A DNA stretch of 64,000 nt from contig OW028585.1 of NCBI GenBank assembly GCA_932294295.1, positions 25,028,813 to 25,092,812 on the forward strand, given 5' to 3'. The notes beneath the pieces were generated by a model. The model searched no databases, was not told the DNA's origin, and saw only the letters and a list, made by a program, of their open reading frames with translations. Every line of letters starts with the position of its first letter. The stretch's first letter is position 1. Both the position numbers and the translations under genes were made by a program. Positions 1-11,963 of the stretch are shown one piece after another. The DNA is from Alitta virens (Eukaryota; Annelida; Polychaeta; Phyllodocida; Nereididae).

Positions 1-3000
1 GGCGCCTCTACTGCCCTGGTGGACTACAATGGCAACCTCTACCAGTGTGAGCAGTTCGAGGGCATCCAGTACATGTTGGAGACTGCAAGGCGCTTCCATA
101 CCACCGCTGTTGCTAATACTATACTGGCCAAGAAGTTGGATGCTCTCAAACATGTATGGATGGTATGTTTCCAGCCTTACTTTAGATCACTTGGTGACAT
201 TAACCGCAGGTTACTTATATTTACTCTTGAAATTCCATCGAAATGCATCATTTAGTATTTTGTTCATCAATGTTTCTGTCCAGTCATTAATATTATTATT
301 ATTGTTACGATTATTATTCTTGAAATATTCTATTAACTTAATAAATTTTAATTGGTGACTCAAAAGATTTCAGCCTACCTTTAAACGCCTGGTTGGCCTC
401 TCGATAGCGGTCTTAAGACCTTAGAGAGGCCTTCCACACATCGAGAAAAATACCTTTCAAATATTTCTTTATTTGTCTATTTGTCTATGTATGTTTCAAA
501 CAATGTCTGTATATGAAATGTGTGTCTCTTTGTGTAAATAAATGTCTTTGTCTGTCTGTCTGTCAGTCTTCATGTTTATTTCAAATTGGATGTCATGGTG
601 CAAAAGGTGCGAATGTTTTTTCTGTTTCCTCACCAGATTTCTCCACAAAAACGTTGCACGGTCCAGTGATCAGGCTAGACATAGCCCAATTCAGTCAATG
701 CAAGATCCTAAAGTCAAAATTCCGCGAAAATCACAAATACAATTGGTTTTTTAACACACCATGTGTGATCCTGGTATATTCACAAGTCCACGAACATAAG
801 ACAGTAGTAACTAATGTGCAGTGTTCCTCATGAATTATTCCATTTCTTCAAAGCAAATTTTCAAGTGCGTGTTCCTGTCTTGGTTTTTTCACAGCTGTCA
901 TTGTATAGCATGTTACCTTAAATGATATGATAAACAATATGACTTTTATCTTGCAGCCAAGGCTCGACCATAGCCTTCGAGACTCAAGAGGTGATACACC
1001 TATCATGCTGACCGTCCGCCAGGGCTCTTCCTTCCTTCCTGTCTTGCACTTCCTGCTCACGTCCGCTGTTTATGAATCAAATGATAATGCCAACATGTCC
1101 ACTTCCTCCAAGATGCCAAACAAGTAATTATAAAAACATTATGAAAAAAATTATCATAGTAGCCGCCCGATGTTACTATCATTGTAATAATTACGTAGAA
1201 TCACTCTTACATTTTCTCTTGATTCTACGAGCATGATGTCACAGTTTTTCTCCTGTGTTTGCACTTTAAATTACATGTTTCATTTTCTGAAGAAACAAAA
1301 CAATACCCAAGCCAAACAAGGTTGGATTGTAAAAGCCTATCTGACATAACTGAGACTTAATTAGCACAGTTTAGCAGTTAACAGTTTGACTGAATCCCTC
1401 ATGATGTCAGGGATGGAGAAGAAAAGTTTGAAAGACTATTCTAAATAATTATTACAATGATAATAATTGAGAGTGATGGTACACATAGTCGTATAGGCAT
1501 TGTAGAAAACTTTGGATGCTCCAAATTTAAGTAATCGTTCATCATAGTGAATAGAGAAAAATATTTTACGCAACATTGCTCTTTTGTACCTTGGTACATG
1601 CGAAATGGCAATTTGCTGTTTTTTGCAGTTTTGAAACAAGAATTTTTCATTGTAATATACACTATTTACCAAGTTCAAAAGTTGGAATATGCCCTGTTTT
1701 CATACAGTTCTGCTGCTTCGCTACATCATAGGTATAGTTCGATAGTATTGCATTTTTGGCAGGTTTAGCCATATATTAAAGACCAGCTGGAATTATAGTT
1801 CGATAGTATTGCATTTTTGGCAGGTTTAGCCATATATTAAAGACCAGCTGGAAGTATAGTTCGATAGTATTGCATTTTTGGCAGGTTTTGCCATATATTA
1901 AAGACCAGCTGGAAGCCGTCCAACAGTGTGGTGATGGAAGGGAAAGAGCCCATCAGTGTGGAACCCTCAGAGGACGCCTCAGTCGACTCGGCCTTTGAAC
2001 TGGACGAAGGGATCATCGAGGATCAGGACATGCAGTCAGTACAACCAATCTCTGAGAGACTGCACAGATTTCAATTATGCATTTAAATTTTATTCCTTTG
2101 AAAAATGTGCACCTGGTATATGTTTAATTCAGCCACGGGGAGCAGAGCTGTGAAGGGGTTTTCAGCAATCATCCAGAATCATACTACTGGAATGACGCAA
2201 GCAGAATGAGCAATCTCTTCCATTCATTCTCGCTACCCAATCCCGTTTACCAGTCAGGTAAGTCAATGCTACTTGTTCCAGATGGCCATGTGATAGTATT
2301 TTCGCAGAACTTGGTTTCGTCCCAGTGATCATAGAAAGAATGGGAGCCCAACCAGCCAGCCATCAAAAGTTGTAAATTTGTAAATTAATTTAAAAAAAAT
2401 GATTTTTTTTGGGAGGGGAGGGGGGTTCTATTGTCCCCCCATCTTGATTGGAAGTCCTTGGGTCCTAAAATTTTGCCATATGGCTATATAACTTAAGCGG
2501 TGTTCACACTGTCACGGATGGGCAAAAATTATTCTTTCTTATCCATGATCATACATACTCGAGCTTATCTGTGGAATGCTTGTGGTTCTGCTAGATCATC
2601 CGTGACCATCCGTGGAGAGGGCAAAAATATTAAAACATATTTATAAAAATATGGTGGACATTCTATGAATAAAATTATTTATCTTTATATGTGAATTGCT
2701 CTGGAGTAAATCGTCCAGCATTCTACGGAAATTCTACAAACGTCTGTGAATTATCAGACACGGTGCAGATAAAAGTGATTCTATAGAAAATATTTATATG
2801 TCAACATGGTACTTATTTCTGTAATAATGAAAAAGGTAAAATCAGCCATTTCTTAAATACCTATAAGAAATTAATTTTCAGATAAAATCAAAATAGTGGA
2901 ATGTTTTCTTGTACAGTATAAATTTTGTCATCATTTGAAACAGTTTTTGTACATTTCTGAATATGTTATCCATATTTAATGAAGCCTCGAAGACAGATAT

Positions 3001-6000
3001 TTTTGCTGTTGCGACGACAGAGCACCATCTTTGAGATGCTCCCATTGAAAAACATGTTTTTAGAAATGTTTTTTTTTATCACAAAAGAGTGATGAGTAAT
3101 TTACAAAACAAACTGGGGAGCCAAGTTGCATCCATGGTTGGCAGTATCAGTTTGTAAGTTTTGTTATTTTGGGGCTACTTTGAACATTTTGATACCTGAA
3201 CTTTTTCTGTGTAGGTGGCCGAGTCAGCCATGTTTGTGCACAGAATTTGCGCGATGGTCAGACAGCACTCCATTATGCCATCCGTTTACAAGATTGTGCT
3301 GCAATTGCTGTTGTTCTGTTGAAGACTGATCCTGCCATCTTGAATATTTCCGACAAAGCTGGCCTGACTCCATTGCACCTGGCTTGCAAGCTGAACAGAG
3401 CAGAAGCTGTCAGGCTCCTCTTGGTAAGAGAATAAGTTGGCATTTTTGACTCAATGATCTCTCTTTATATTATTATTATGTTTATTCATACTCAATGGTA
3501 TACATTTGAAAGATTGAAATATAGTATATACAGGTATTGTTAACTAATACATAATTATGTTATCATAAAATCGATTTGTTCCTTGGAGAGCAGGCACTCT
3601 AGTATATTGTCTCTCACTTGGGTGAGCTCTGTTACCACCTCAGCTATATACTTGTTATGCTGAGATCGACCCTCACCATAGCAACATTGCTCAATGATCC
3701 TTTGGATGACGTCTTTGTTGCTATGCTGAAGAAATTTGATATCAATGTTCAAAATCTCACACAAATGTCTTAAGTTCCTAGCAAATATGCAGTCTAAAGT
3801 TCTTATGCATGAAACGATCCCATTAAGAGTGTGACAGTTAATTTGCAAAGCTGAGAGACCAAAGTTTGCAAGTCTGGCCAGTTTAGCTTATTCAGATTAA
3901 AGTATTCTGATATCATAACATTGGCCATGGTGAGAAAATGGAGTGCAAGAACAACGGTCAAGTTATGACATCATAATATTATTAATATATTATGTAACTA
4001 AAGTGAGGTCACTGCCATGATGGCAGCCTTGTTAAAAGTGTGTTTGTAGTGTCCAGCAAACAGGAAATGTCTGGTGATGGTTCAGACTAATTTATCCAAT
4101 GCATAGTATTAATATTACATTACTAAATGATATTCAGGTACCAAACCCTATTACATTGCTAATATTCTCAGAGGAATCTGATGCTTTCCTATTGGAGGTC
4201 ATTCTCATTTTACTTTTAGTCCTAGGCATCCTACAAGCATGACATTTGGCAGGGTACTTTTTTTAGTGCAGGGGTCATCATACTGGCTAATCCAAAATGG
4301 CCACCAATTGGTATTGAATTTTGCCATAAAATCATAACCGATAGTCTATCATGAGTGATAGCTCTTTTTATAAGTTTTTGACCTGAAAAATCTGAACTCA
4401 GAAATGACATTTGGCCAATCTAGTGATTGCTAGCGTATTTTACCCAAAATCAAAGTCATTTTTTAAGGTCATTTACATCTAGAAAATGTCCACAACTGGG
4501 AACATGTCAGGTAAAAAAATAAAAATTTACAGATTCTAGGTTAATCACCGTCACAAGATTTAATCAACATAGGTATCATCATTGTTCACACGCCCACCTT
4601 TATATTTGCATGACCACATGTAGCTTACTCCTGGACGACTGCTTTCAGTTTCCTGTGCAAGACCGTTTCCCGGGGCAATGTAAAAGATAGTTTGCTGCTA
4701 CCTTCTAAGTCTTGTCTAATATGGCAACCAGATGCAATTGTCGTCCTTTTGCCCCATTCAGAGAATTCTTGGTGAACTGTATTTGCTTAAGTAAAAAGCT
4801 TGTCGGACGCTGTACTTTCTTTGTGTGCCAACTAAAGCTGCTCAGCTGAGTGCTATGTTCTCCAGAGATTTGTTTTTACAAATTGTAGTTGACCTTAGCA
4901 AACCACATCCTATACTGCACATGACATCTAAATTATTCCTGATTCTTCAAATGGAGAGAATCAAAGCTAAACTGTGTAAGCTTGTGTAGCTAGTCTTTCT
5001 GTGTTTTGCCAAGATGACCAGGCAGTCTTCTTGCCACATCTAAGTGTCACAATCTGATATGACACAATGAAGTGGCAATGCCAGAGACCTTGAAGGTCCA
5101 CACACAATGGGAGCAGATATCATGGATGGGAATGTCACACATTTTTTCGCCCAGTATCAAATCTCCCACAGAACCAAGTGATGAGAAGAAGTGTATTACA
5201 AGAACCACCACATCATAATCAATGGTGAGAATACAGGCTGTTTGGCAGCCCTGTGTGAAATATGTGCCAGATTGAGGTATATTCTTGTCTTTACTTTAGG
5301 GTGGTGGAGAGCTGATAGATCTCTCAGACAGAACACTGTCCAGTTTGGCAATGAAAAGGACTGTCTCAGATAGATTTTTAATGAAGATCTCCTGAGGAAA
5401 GTTAATAACTTCTTTTTGTTATCCTTATTTTTTTTTGAGAATCCATTGTTCCAGTTATGTTTTGGGATCACACGTGGCCATCCCCAATCCTGGTCTGTGG
5501 GCCTGCCTCATTGCGCTGATGTCTGTCTGATTTGAGACTAGTCGGATCCCATATGGTATCTGCAAGTGGTGGGCCTATGAATGACATCATGAGTTGTGTA
5601 AAATACTCAGCAAATGTGGTTGCTGCATGGTGTTCACACCGTTTAAGTAACAGCAGCCATATCAAGCACAACAACTGTGGCTATTCTGGCTCTGAGCCAC
5701 TCAACCAATTGGTGCATTGATGTATTCAAGGATGTCAGAATTACTGCCTGATCTAAGTGAACCACTATATATCTACCAAATTTGATGGTCTATCACTGGT
5801 CATGATTTTAGTGAAAGAAAATGCCTTGTTATAAGAGTCAAACTTTTCTTCTGCACACCACTGGCTTTGCTTCCTTTCATGGTCAAAACAGGATAGTTTG
5901 CAAACTATGTCAGAAGTTTATTGCATTGGAGAGTGTGTGTGATGGCATGGTCTTTCTCTAAAACGTATTCTACATAAAGGCCTTTATCATGGACCAGAGA

Positions 6001-9000
6001 GAGTTGTGATGACTTCTTGCTCATTACCTCTTGTGTGTTGAGTCCCACAAGTTCTTGATCACTAGCAAAGGGATTTTCTCTAAACAATCGCGACAAATGG
6101 CGAGACATCCCTTTTGTACTTGCATGCTGTGTTGTGTGGTTCTTCAAGATAAGCAGTGCTTGTGCTTGGTGCATCTAGGATAGCTTCACACTCTTCAACA
6201 CTCATGAAGCAGTGTGGACCTGCTAACATGAAGAGTGTTCTCATACAACCCAACTGCTCCATCAAGTGCCTAAGAACCCTTATTGGACCTATGTGACTGA
6301 CAGTTACTTTGAACAACTATTTCCTTTCAGCAATGCAGCATGTACACTATGGTGACAGCTTAACTATATCCCATAGATGAAAAGGCAGCCAACTTGCATA
6401 GTTGTATATGACCTATCACAACCATGAGCACATGTTGGAGATTGTAAAGGAAATCTCCCTCATATAGAGAGACCAAAATGAAACAACACATCACTAGATC
6501 AAACTCTAAGATGCTAGACTTGACTTGCAGATTTTCAGTACTGGACTTCTGATCCCACATCCCCATGGATAGTAGGCCCTTTTCTTAAGGAAATGAGGAG
6601 ATAAATCAATATTAGACACCTGATAGGCGTAACATGTGCACTAGATTGGACTAGCATTAAGTTGTTAAGAATCACTGAGCAAGACCAGATGTAACCTGTG
6701 TCTAAGAACTGTATGACCACCTGAATCGTGTAACATTTTTCCAATCTTTTGATGAAATTTGTCTTCAATATGCAATGCTACCATCACCACAATCAACATA
6801 TCTCCTAAATGGCTGGAAATCTCTGTTATAAGAGCTGTGTAATGAGTTCATGCCATGCTTTACAGGCCTGAGCTTAACAGGCGAACGATCGTTTCGTTCT
6901 CCTGGAGATTACCTTAACCTGAAATGCCGTGAACGCCATTTCGTTCGCCTTGCCCTGGTGGCAACCCTTCGTGCTGCCATCTGGCGTTTTTTGCAGTTAC
7001 CAAGGCACATTTTCAGGAGAACGATGTGTGGGTTACCATCTTTTTGCTTATGCTCAGGCCTGCTTTATCATTGGATAAAGAGATTGCTTTGACTGGAATG
7101 AGAGGTAAAGCTCCTATCACTGTCTGAGAGTTTTCACTCGTGAGCCAATAGTTGCAACTGACCCTAATGTTGTTCACCTTATGGAAGTAGGTCCTGCTGC
7201 ATCACTGTGGTGACATGTGCAATCTAGAAGTACATACCACCTATATGAGCTTTAAAGAGACCTATTTCTTGACCGTCATGTGTTTAATTAACCTTTTACT
7301 GCCGTGTGACTTTTTATATGGCATTTTTTATGTTAACATAGAGCAAAATAGAGTTCAGATTAGCTCTACATAGCCAACTCAGGTGGTGATGAGTTGTTAA
7401 ACAATAACACACACACAGAGAGAGTTCAGATTAGGAATCCTTGAGGTCAAAAACCTATGAAAAGAGCTATCACTCATGATCATATGACTTTCAGTTATGA
7501 TTTTATGACAAAATTAAATAACTGATTGGCAGCCATTTGGATTAGCCAGTATGGCGATCCCAATAAGCGCCCACTCCAGTGCCCTCAAAAAATTGTTTTA
7601 GTATGTCCTTGTCAACATCTGTGCCAAATTTCATGCTTGTAGACAAATCCGTACAATCCTTTCGTTAGGGCCTGGACTATTTGTATCCCAGTGCATAATT
7701 TTAGCTCACAGTTAGCTCATAATGAGCTCACAGATAGGTCACACTGTGAGACCTCTGTGAGCTAAAAGCAGAACAGAACGTGAGTGAAAGGCGGCACTCT
7801 CCATGTATTCCGTAGGGTTTTTCTACATGCTACTTCCAGTTTGTTGACAGAAGTTGTAGAGCCTCACTAGAATGCAAGAGGGCACACTTTCAAGTTTGCT
7901 TTGAAGCACATTGTATTGTAAGTGAAATTGCTGTAAAATTGTATCTACATCATTCTTGACAGAATTATGAATAGTGTGGCCAAGGTGTGTCACTCTGTCT
8001 TGTTCAGTATCTAACTTCCGCAGAAATCTATTATCTGAGGCACTTGCTGCAGTTGCTAATAAATTGGCTGTTCGGTCTATTAAAAAGTCATTTTGTAGTC
8101 GTTTATGCTGACAATTCTACCACAAGTTTTTAATAGTGTGGTTTGTGTTCCCATCCTAATATCAGTATGTATCTCCTCGTTGCACATTCTGAAAATGACA
8201 AGTAATGAGAATCAATCACTTTGCATCTGGAAGGCCTGCCCGCTATATTCTGGTGTGATATTTTTTATGGTCATTTATCTCACTGCTTACCATTTCTAGA
8301 CTATAATAATATGCTGGCTAAAATCTTCAAAACCTTTTCATAGTATGGTTGCTGTATCCATGCGAAATATTTCAAAATGGTAACCATTGGGTTTGTCATC
8401 AGAACTTACAGCTTTCGAAATAATTGGTTATTGGATTTATCATGGATTACCATAAATAACATGGGTATATAGGGAATATTTCCAGGAAATACAGAACATT
8501 TTTGGTGTGATTAGAGGCTATCAAGCATTTTCCAACCTCACCACCTAACATTTAAGATGGCATCATACTCACCATGAGGTCACTATTAGCTCACTGTGTA
8601 AAGTCACTGTGAGTGTAATGTTAGCTTTAGTAAACCCCTAATGACATTACCTTTGTTTGCTGGGTAAGCTAAATCAACAGCAAAGCTTGCAGGAATAAGA
8701 TTTATATATATTATGTGGTGGATAGATATGCTGCTGGTCACAGTTTGTCATTTATTCAATAGTGCCTGCCAGTGATTTGTTGCATGCCTTTCTCCAAGCA
8801 ATTGATGGCATCACCATTGGCAGTTGGTGAGGTCAATGAATACAATTGGCCCATTGGTGACATCATCAATTGTTTGGAGACAGGCATGCAAAAAATAACG
8901 TGTGACTTGCAGCCCCTTAATATACCCTTTTCTCGCGGCAGCCATGTTGGCAGTTTTGCCTCATTGACCTCTCTTTGCACTTAGATATAGTATTGTGATG

Positions 9001-9634
9001 TCATCAGTAGACAATGGCCATGGTGTGATCACAGAGTGCAAGAACAATGGATGAGTAAAGATGTCATATTACATAATCAAAATGAGGTCAGTGAGGCAAA
9101 AATACCAACATGGCTACAGTGGGAAAAGGGTGTATAGACCAGGGTGTTTTTTCTTTCTAAAGACCCAGCTTGAGGTAGATGTGAATGCTCGATCCCTGGA
9201 CGGGCAGCTTCCTGATGAACTAACCAACCAGCCAATTATCCTCAAGGCTCTGCAGGCGGCAAGAGCTCCTCCTTCCAGGTAGGTGTCTGACACCTAGAGT
9301 GTGTTCTTCCCAAAGCGACAACCAGTCTGAAATAATTCTTTGTAACCATTCCTTGTGCTTCACATTTATTTATATATAGGGTATTGTTGATTTGAGTGTT
9401 TCTATTAATTGTTTCACATGCCATTTCCTTCAGTTCAGTATGTATATATATATATATAGTTCATCTTTATAATTTTACAGCAGCCCTGCGTTTCTCCACT
9501 TCAACGACAATGCGTCACGGCCAGGCTCCATAAGCGGTGCTAGTGTGGATTTTGAGGCGCTCAACACCAGATTTCAGTTGGTGAAAAGAAAACAGCAGAG
9601 GCATCTGGATGGCCCTCCTTCTTACAAGTCTTAA
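1..9634 (+). CDS. ankyrin-repeat protein, 3' part (7 exons, 5' end outside window)
   Basis: The exons I can join are 1-162, 957-1123, 1885-2034, 2166-2257, 3215-3423, 9163-9278 and 9481-9634 (stop TAA 9632-9634). Codon phase carries correctly over all six junctions and the total is 350 codons. Acceptors and donors are AG/GT; the donor after exon 3 is GTCAGT and its acceptor is the least certain. The first exon is open from base 1, so the true start is upstream. Exon 957-1123 reads like an ankyrin unit (SRGDTPIMLTVRQG), followed by an acidic, Ser-rich spacer in exon 1885-2034 (EPSEDASVDSAFELDEGI) and then two to three good ankyrin repeats in exons 3215-3423 and 9163-9278. The C-terminal tail is basic and Gln/Arg-rich. 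Ankyrin repeats are protein-binding scaffolds. I do not recognise the orthologue; an IkB/NF-kB-type or other ankyrin adaptor is possible but unproven. Confidence 0.75.
1732..1914. repeat. 61-bp direct repeat, three copies, at an exon acceptor
   Basis: Three head-to-tail copies (period 61 bp, anchored by the gatagtattg motif at 1741, 1802 and 1863) contain a polypyrimidine/ggcag acceptor and the first bases of exon 3. The third copy runs into the coding exon used in the model; the first two differ by only a few bases. Confidence 0.85.
3215..3423 (+). CDS. ankyrin-repeat exon of the left-hand gene
   Basis: This exon encodes two consecutive ankyrin units with the canonical signatures DGQTALHYAI and AGLTPLHLAC, each followed by the second-helix Leu-rich stretch (VVLLKTD, AVRLLL). 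The acceptor is ctgtgtag/GT and the donor is TTG/gtaaga. It enters with two bases completing a Gly codon and leaves in phase 0, which fits the next exon at 9163 (TQLEVDVNARSLDG), the start of a third, degenerate unit. The intron that follows is 5.7 kb, by far the longest in the gene, and is packed with repeats. Confidence 0.85.
3555..3965 (-). pseudogene. frameshifted antisense coding remnant in intron
   Basis: On the - strand a protein-like stretch begins near 3965 (MANVMISEYFNLNKLNWPDL) and shifts frame near 3840 into an ORF of about 97 codons (RNLRHLCEILNIDIKFLQ, then ELTQVRDNILECLLSKEQI). The composition and helical pattern look like real protein, but the frame is broken and there are no splice signals. 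The flanking DNA (about 3915-4030) is partly repeated near 9000-9110, so it is more likely part of a dispersed element than a gene. Family unknown. Confidence 0.4.
4215..4405. repeat. dispersed repeat, inverted relative to 7423-7650
   Basis: This stretch is the reverse complement of a related one at 7423-7650: both share the strings gagctatcactcatgat, gttatgattttatg, ggattagccagtatg and catgcttgtag with scattered differences. The two copies flank the decayed element ORF in the same intron, so they may be its outer repeats or two independent insertions. Confidence 0.55.
4620..6330 (-). mobile_element. decayed copy of an uncharacterised multi-copy element protein (antisense in intron)
   Basis: Several broken - strand frames line up, in order, with a protein type that recurs in large numbers in marine invertebrate genomes, as I recall it. 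Near 6315-5905 there is HIGPIRVLRHL and then RHLSRLFRENPFASDQELV; near 5650-5470 FAEYF...WDPTSLKS; near 5465-5400 IPKHNWNNGF and a K-rich KKLLTFL; near 5290 KTRIYLNLAHISH; and near 5100-5030 GPSRSLALPLHCVISDCDT, followed by a stop. Stops and frameshifts interrupt all frames, so it is dead. Multi-copy status and mobility are inferred from family knowledge; no terminal repeats were firmly identified, and the ends are approximate. Confidence 0.5.
6863..7069. mobile_element. small element with terminal inverted repeats (MITE-like)
   Basis: The left end caggcctgagcttaa and the right end, read in reverse, caggcctgagcataa form 14-15 bp inverted termini around about 205 bp with further inverted words (aacgatcg, ttctcctg/caggagaac). 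No coding capacity; the apparent 80-codon frame across it is fortuitous. Confidence 0.5.
8772..8900. repeat. imperfect hairpin
   Basis: The arms gcatgcctttctccaagcaa...ggcatcaccattgg and ccattggtgacatcatcaat...ggcatgc are inverted relative to each other, about 50 bp each with a short loop. Both strands therefore give near-identical open frames; this is a MITE-like fold, not a gene. Confidence 0.6.
9481..9634 (+). CDS. terminal exon of the ankyrin-repeat gene
   Basis: The acceptor is aattttacag/C; the first base completes an AGC codon begun by the AG left at 9277-9278. The exon reads in frame to TAA at 9632-9634 and gives a polar tail (ending in GPPSYKS) with a basic KRKQQR patch. A possible polyadenylation signal AATAAA lies at about 10278, giving a roughly 0.65-kb 3' UTR; nearer weak variants cannot be excluded. 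Confidence 0.8.
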
Positions 9635-11963
9635 TGGACTTTATGTCTGTCTTGCTTGAGTGTTAACATTTTGTAGATTGTTGACTGATTTCTTGAAGTT
9701 TGATTAATTTCGATATTTGCAACAGTTGAGCAATTTTAGATGTGTGCCGGTACTGTAATATTTTATGTGAACCCATTCAGTATTATTTGAGAACTGCATG
9801 ATCACTTGGGGGGGGGGGGGACAGCACGAAAGTAATCTGGATTACCTTTGATTCTGCGGCATCCATTTTATCTGTCAATTCATAGGTTTTTTAATAGTTT
9901 CTAGTACTGATGCATTTCAAATGACGAATTAAGTGATAAAACAGTGAGGCAAGTGTAATTGTCGCATAGAATGATCTGATTTGCCAGAAATATGACAAAA
10001 ATTGCTCCAATAATTTCGAAGGTAATCTAAACTTTTATAGAGGATGAATACAATTTTTTTATATTTAACAGCAAAATGTAATTTATTTCTCTGATTACAA
10101 TTGGACACATTTGCGCATTACAACTTTTCAAAATGTAAGCACTGCAGTCCCAGTGTGCGAAAAAAATAACTTCACAAACGCACTTCTCTGAATCATTAAT
10201 TCACTTGCCAATTTATAAATTTGAGTTGAGTTAAATTGGTTTAATTGGGAAATTTTTTGCAAAAATTTAATTTATTAAATAAAATTTCAATCTATATACT
10301 GATGCTTGCTCATTGGACAATTACTGTACATTTTGTCTACAAGTAGACTGCTTCATTATTTTGCCAGCGATAGGTAGCTGCCAGTCTACCAAAACTCATA
10401 TGGACTATACTGCAACGTATTGCTGGCCGCACGAAATAGTCCCATGTTCACCGCTCTGGGAGAGCATTAATTTTGGCGGTTTTGTATTCAATAGTGCCTG
10501 GGTTAGTCTGAATGAGTTTCCAGGGACAGAGACAGTGCATAACAGTAAGCAGCTGCAGATTTTTTTTAAATAAGGCAAGATTACCCTTGAATAAATTTGA
10601 GATTACCCTCGAATCCCTGCATATTTCATTATGGACTACCCTTAAATCCACATTGCCAAAATTTATTAAATCTGGCGAAAACAGTACCTTAAAACCATCA
10701 AATGCGTCTTACATATGAACAAAACAACAACGTGCGACTGTGATGATACTCATATTATTTTTCAGTATAAATTACAGTATGTTTGCATTGTGTTTATATC
10801 TAAATGAAGACCAACCAAAAAGTTTGCACTTCCGTTGTTACTGATTTACATGTATGATGTTGTGCTATTATGGAACTGTATTCTTTGTCCGATGTATTAT
10901 GAATTACAACAGTTTTATCTACTTGGAAAAATAAAGTCCACGGGAAGTCATTCGAGTGCAGGACTTCCATTGATTGAGGGACATCCTTAGCCAATGGGAG
11001 TCCTGGATTAGCATGACGTTCTCTGGAGGTGTTTCCCATTCTCTGGTTGTGGAGATTGTCTTTATTGTTTTTTTAAAAACTTTAGTTTAAATATTAGTAC
11101 TGTTGGGTCACAACCAGTGGAAACTGCCAACTATTTTTAAGCAATTTGAAATTTCAAAGATATGGAGCCAAATATTAGAATAGTAGACATGCCATTCTTT
11201 GAAGTGTTACATTTGATTATTTATATTTCCCTCCGCCTTAAGTTTGGCTGTGTGTCTGCATCCTTCTTTCACAGATGTCAGAAAGAACAATAAAAAATTC
11301 ATTTGTATTTTTTAATTAAGTGGCAGTTCATGTTTTCAATACAAAATATGTGTTTATTTGAAGAGCAGTTTTATCTTTACACAACACCCATTCAAACAAT
11401 GTATATATCAGGTATGACATTCACAATGATCCACCAAACATAATGTACAACACTCACAACACGATATAAAAGTCAACTAAGGTATAAAATGAATTCCAAA
11501 ACACAATTTTGATTTTAATTAAAAGTTACTTCTCCTTATGGCACCAAAATCAATTTTGCTATTGTAAATTATCATTGAGTAGTTTATCACATTAAAAAAT
11601 AATGTTTATAGATAAGCAAAATTCGATTATTTAGTGAAGTCATGCCCAAACCTATGAAGAACAATGTCACAGTTATTGCACTTATTGTAAACAATGTTAG
11701 GCTAACGTTCTACCAGTCTAAGCATTAATCTCTTGCAACAAAATTAAAACAACAACACCTCAGTGTTTTGATGAGACCAGACCAGCCTCTCACAAAACCT
11801 GCAGGGAATTGCACCAATCGACCAATGAGATTGGAAGGAAGTCAGTCAATGGTGACCTTGTGTCTAGGCTCATTCGGCTGCCCTAACAGATTATTTCAAG
11901 CAAACCCTATTCCAGTGATATGCCATGTAAATATGATTAATATCGTCCTAACCGCAACACATG
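9635..11963. other. intergenic region between two convergent genes
   Basis: This holds the 3' flanks of the ankyrin gene (+) and the VWA gene (-). A G homopolymer of about 12 bases lies near 9808. AATAAA near 10278 (+) and TTTATT near 11353 (AATAAA on the - strand) are candidate polyadenylation signals for the two genes. A palindromic repeat lies at 10905-11045. I see no further gene. Confidence 0.6.
10905..11045. mobile_element. palindromic MITE-like repeat, family copy 1
   Basis: It contains tgcaggacttccattg and ccaatgggagtcctgg as inverted arms, flanked by tccacgggaagtcatt and gacgttctctgga. It matches the palindromes at 48925-49045 and 49355-49455 in order of motifs. Confidence 0.5.

Noticed and set aside
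9061..9162. Upstream extension of the ankyrin exon frame (MSYYIIKMRSVRQ)
   Set aside because: The frame runs through a pyrimidine tract and an AG acceptor at 9161-9162. Phase with the previous exon is correct only if the exon begins at 9163.
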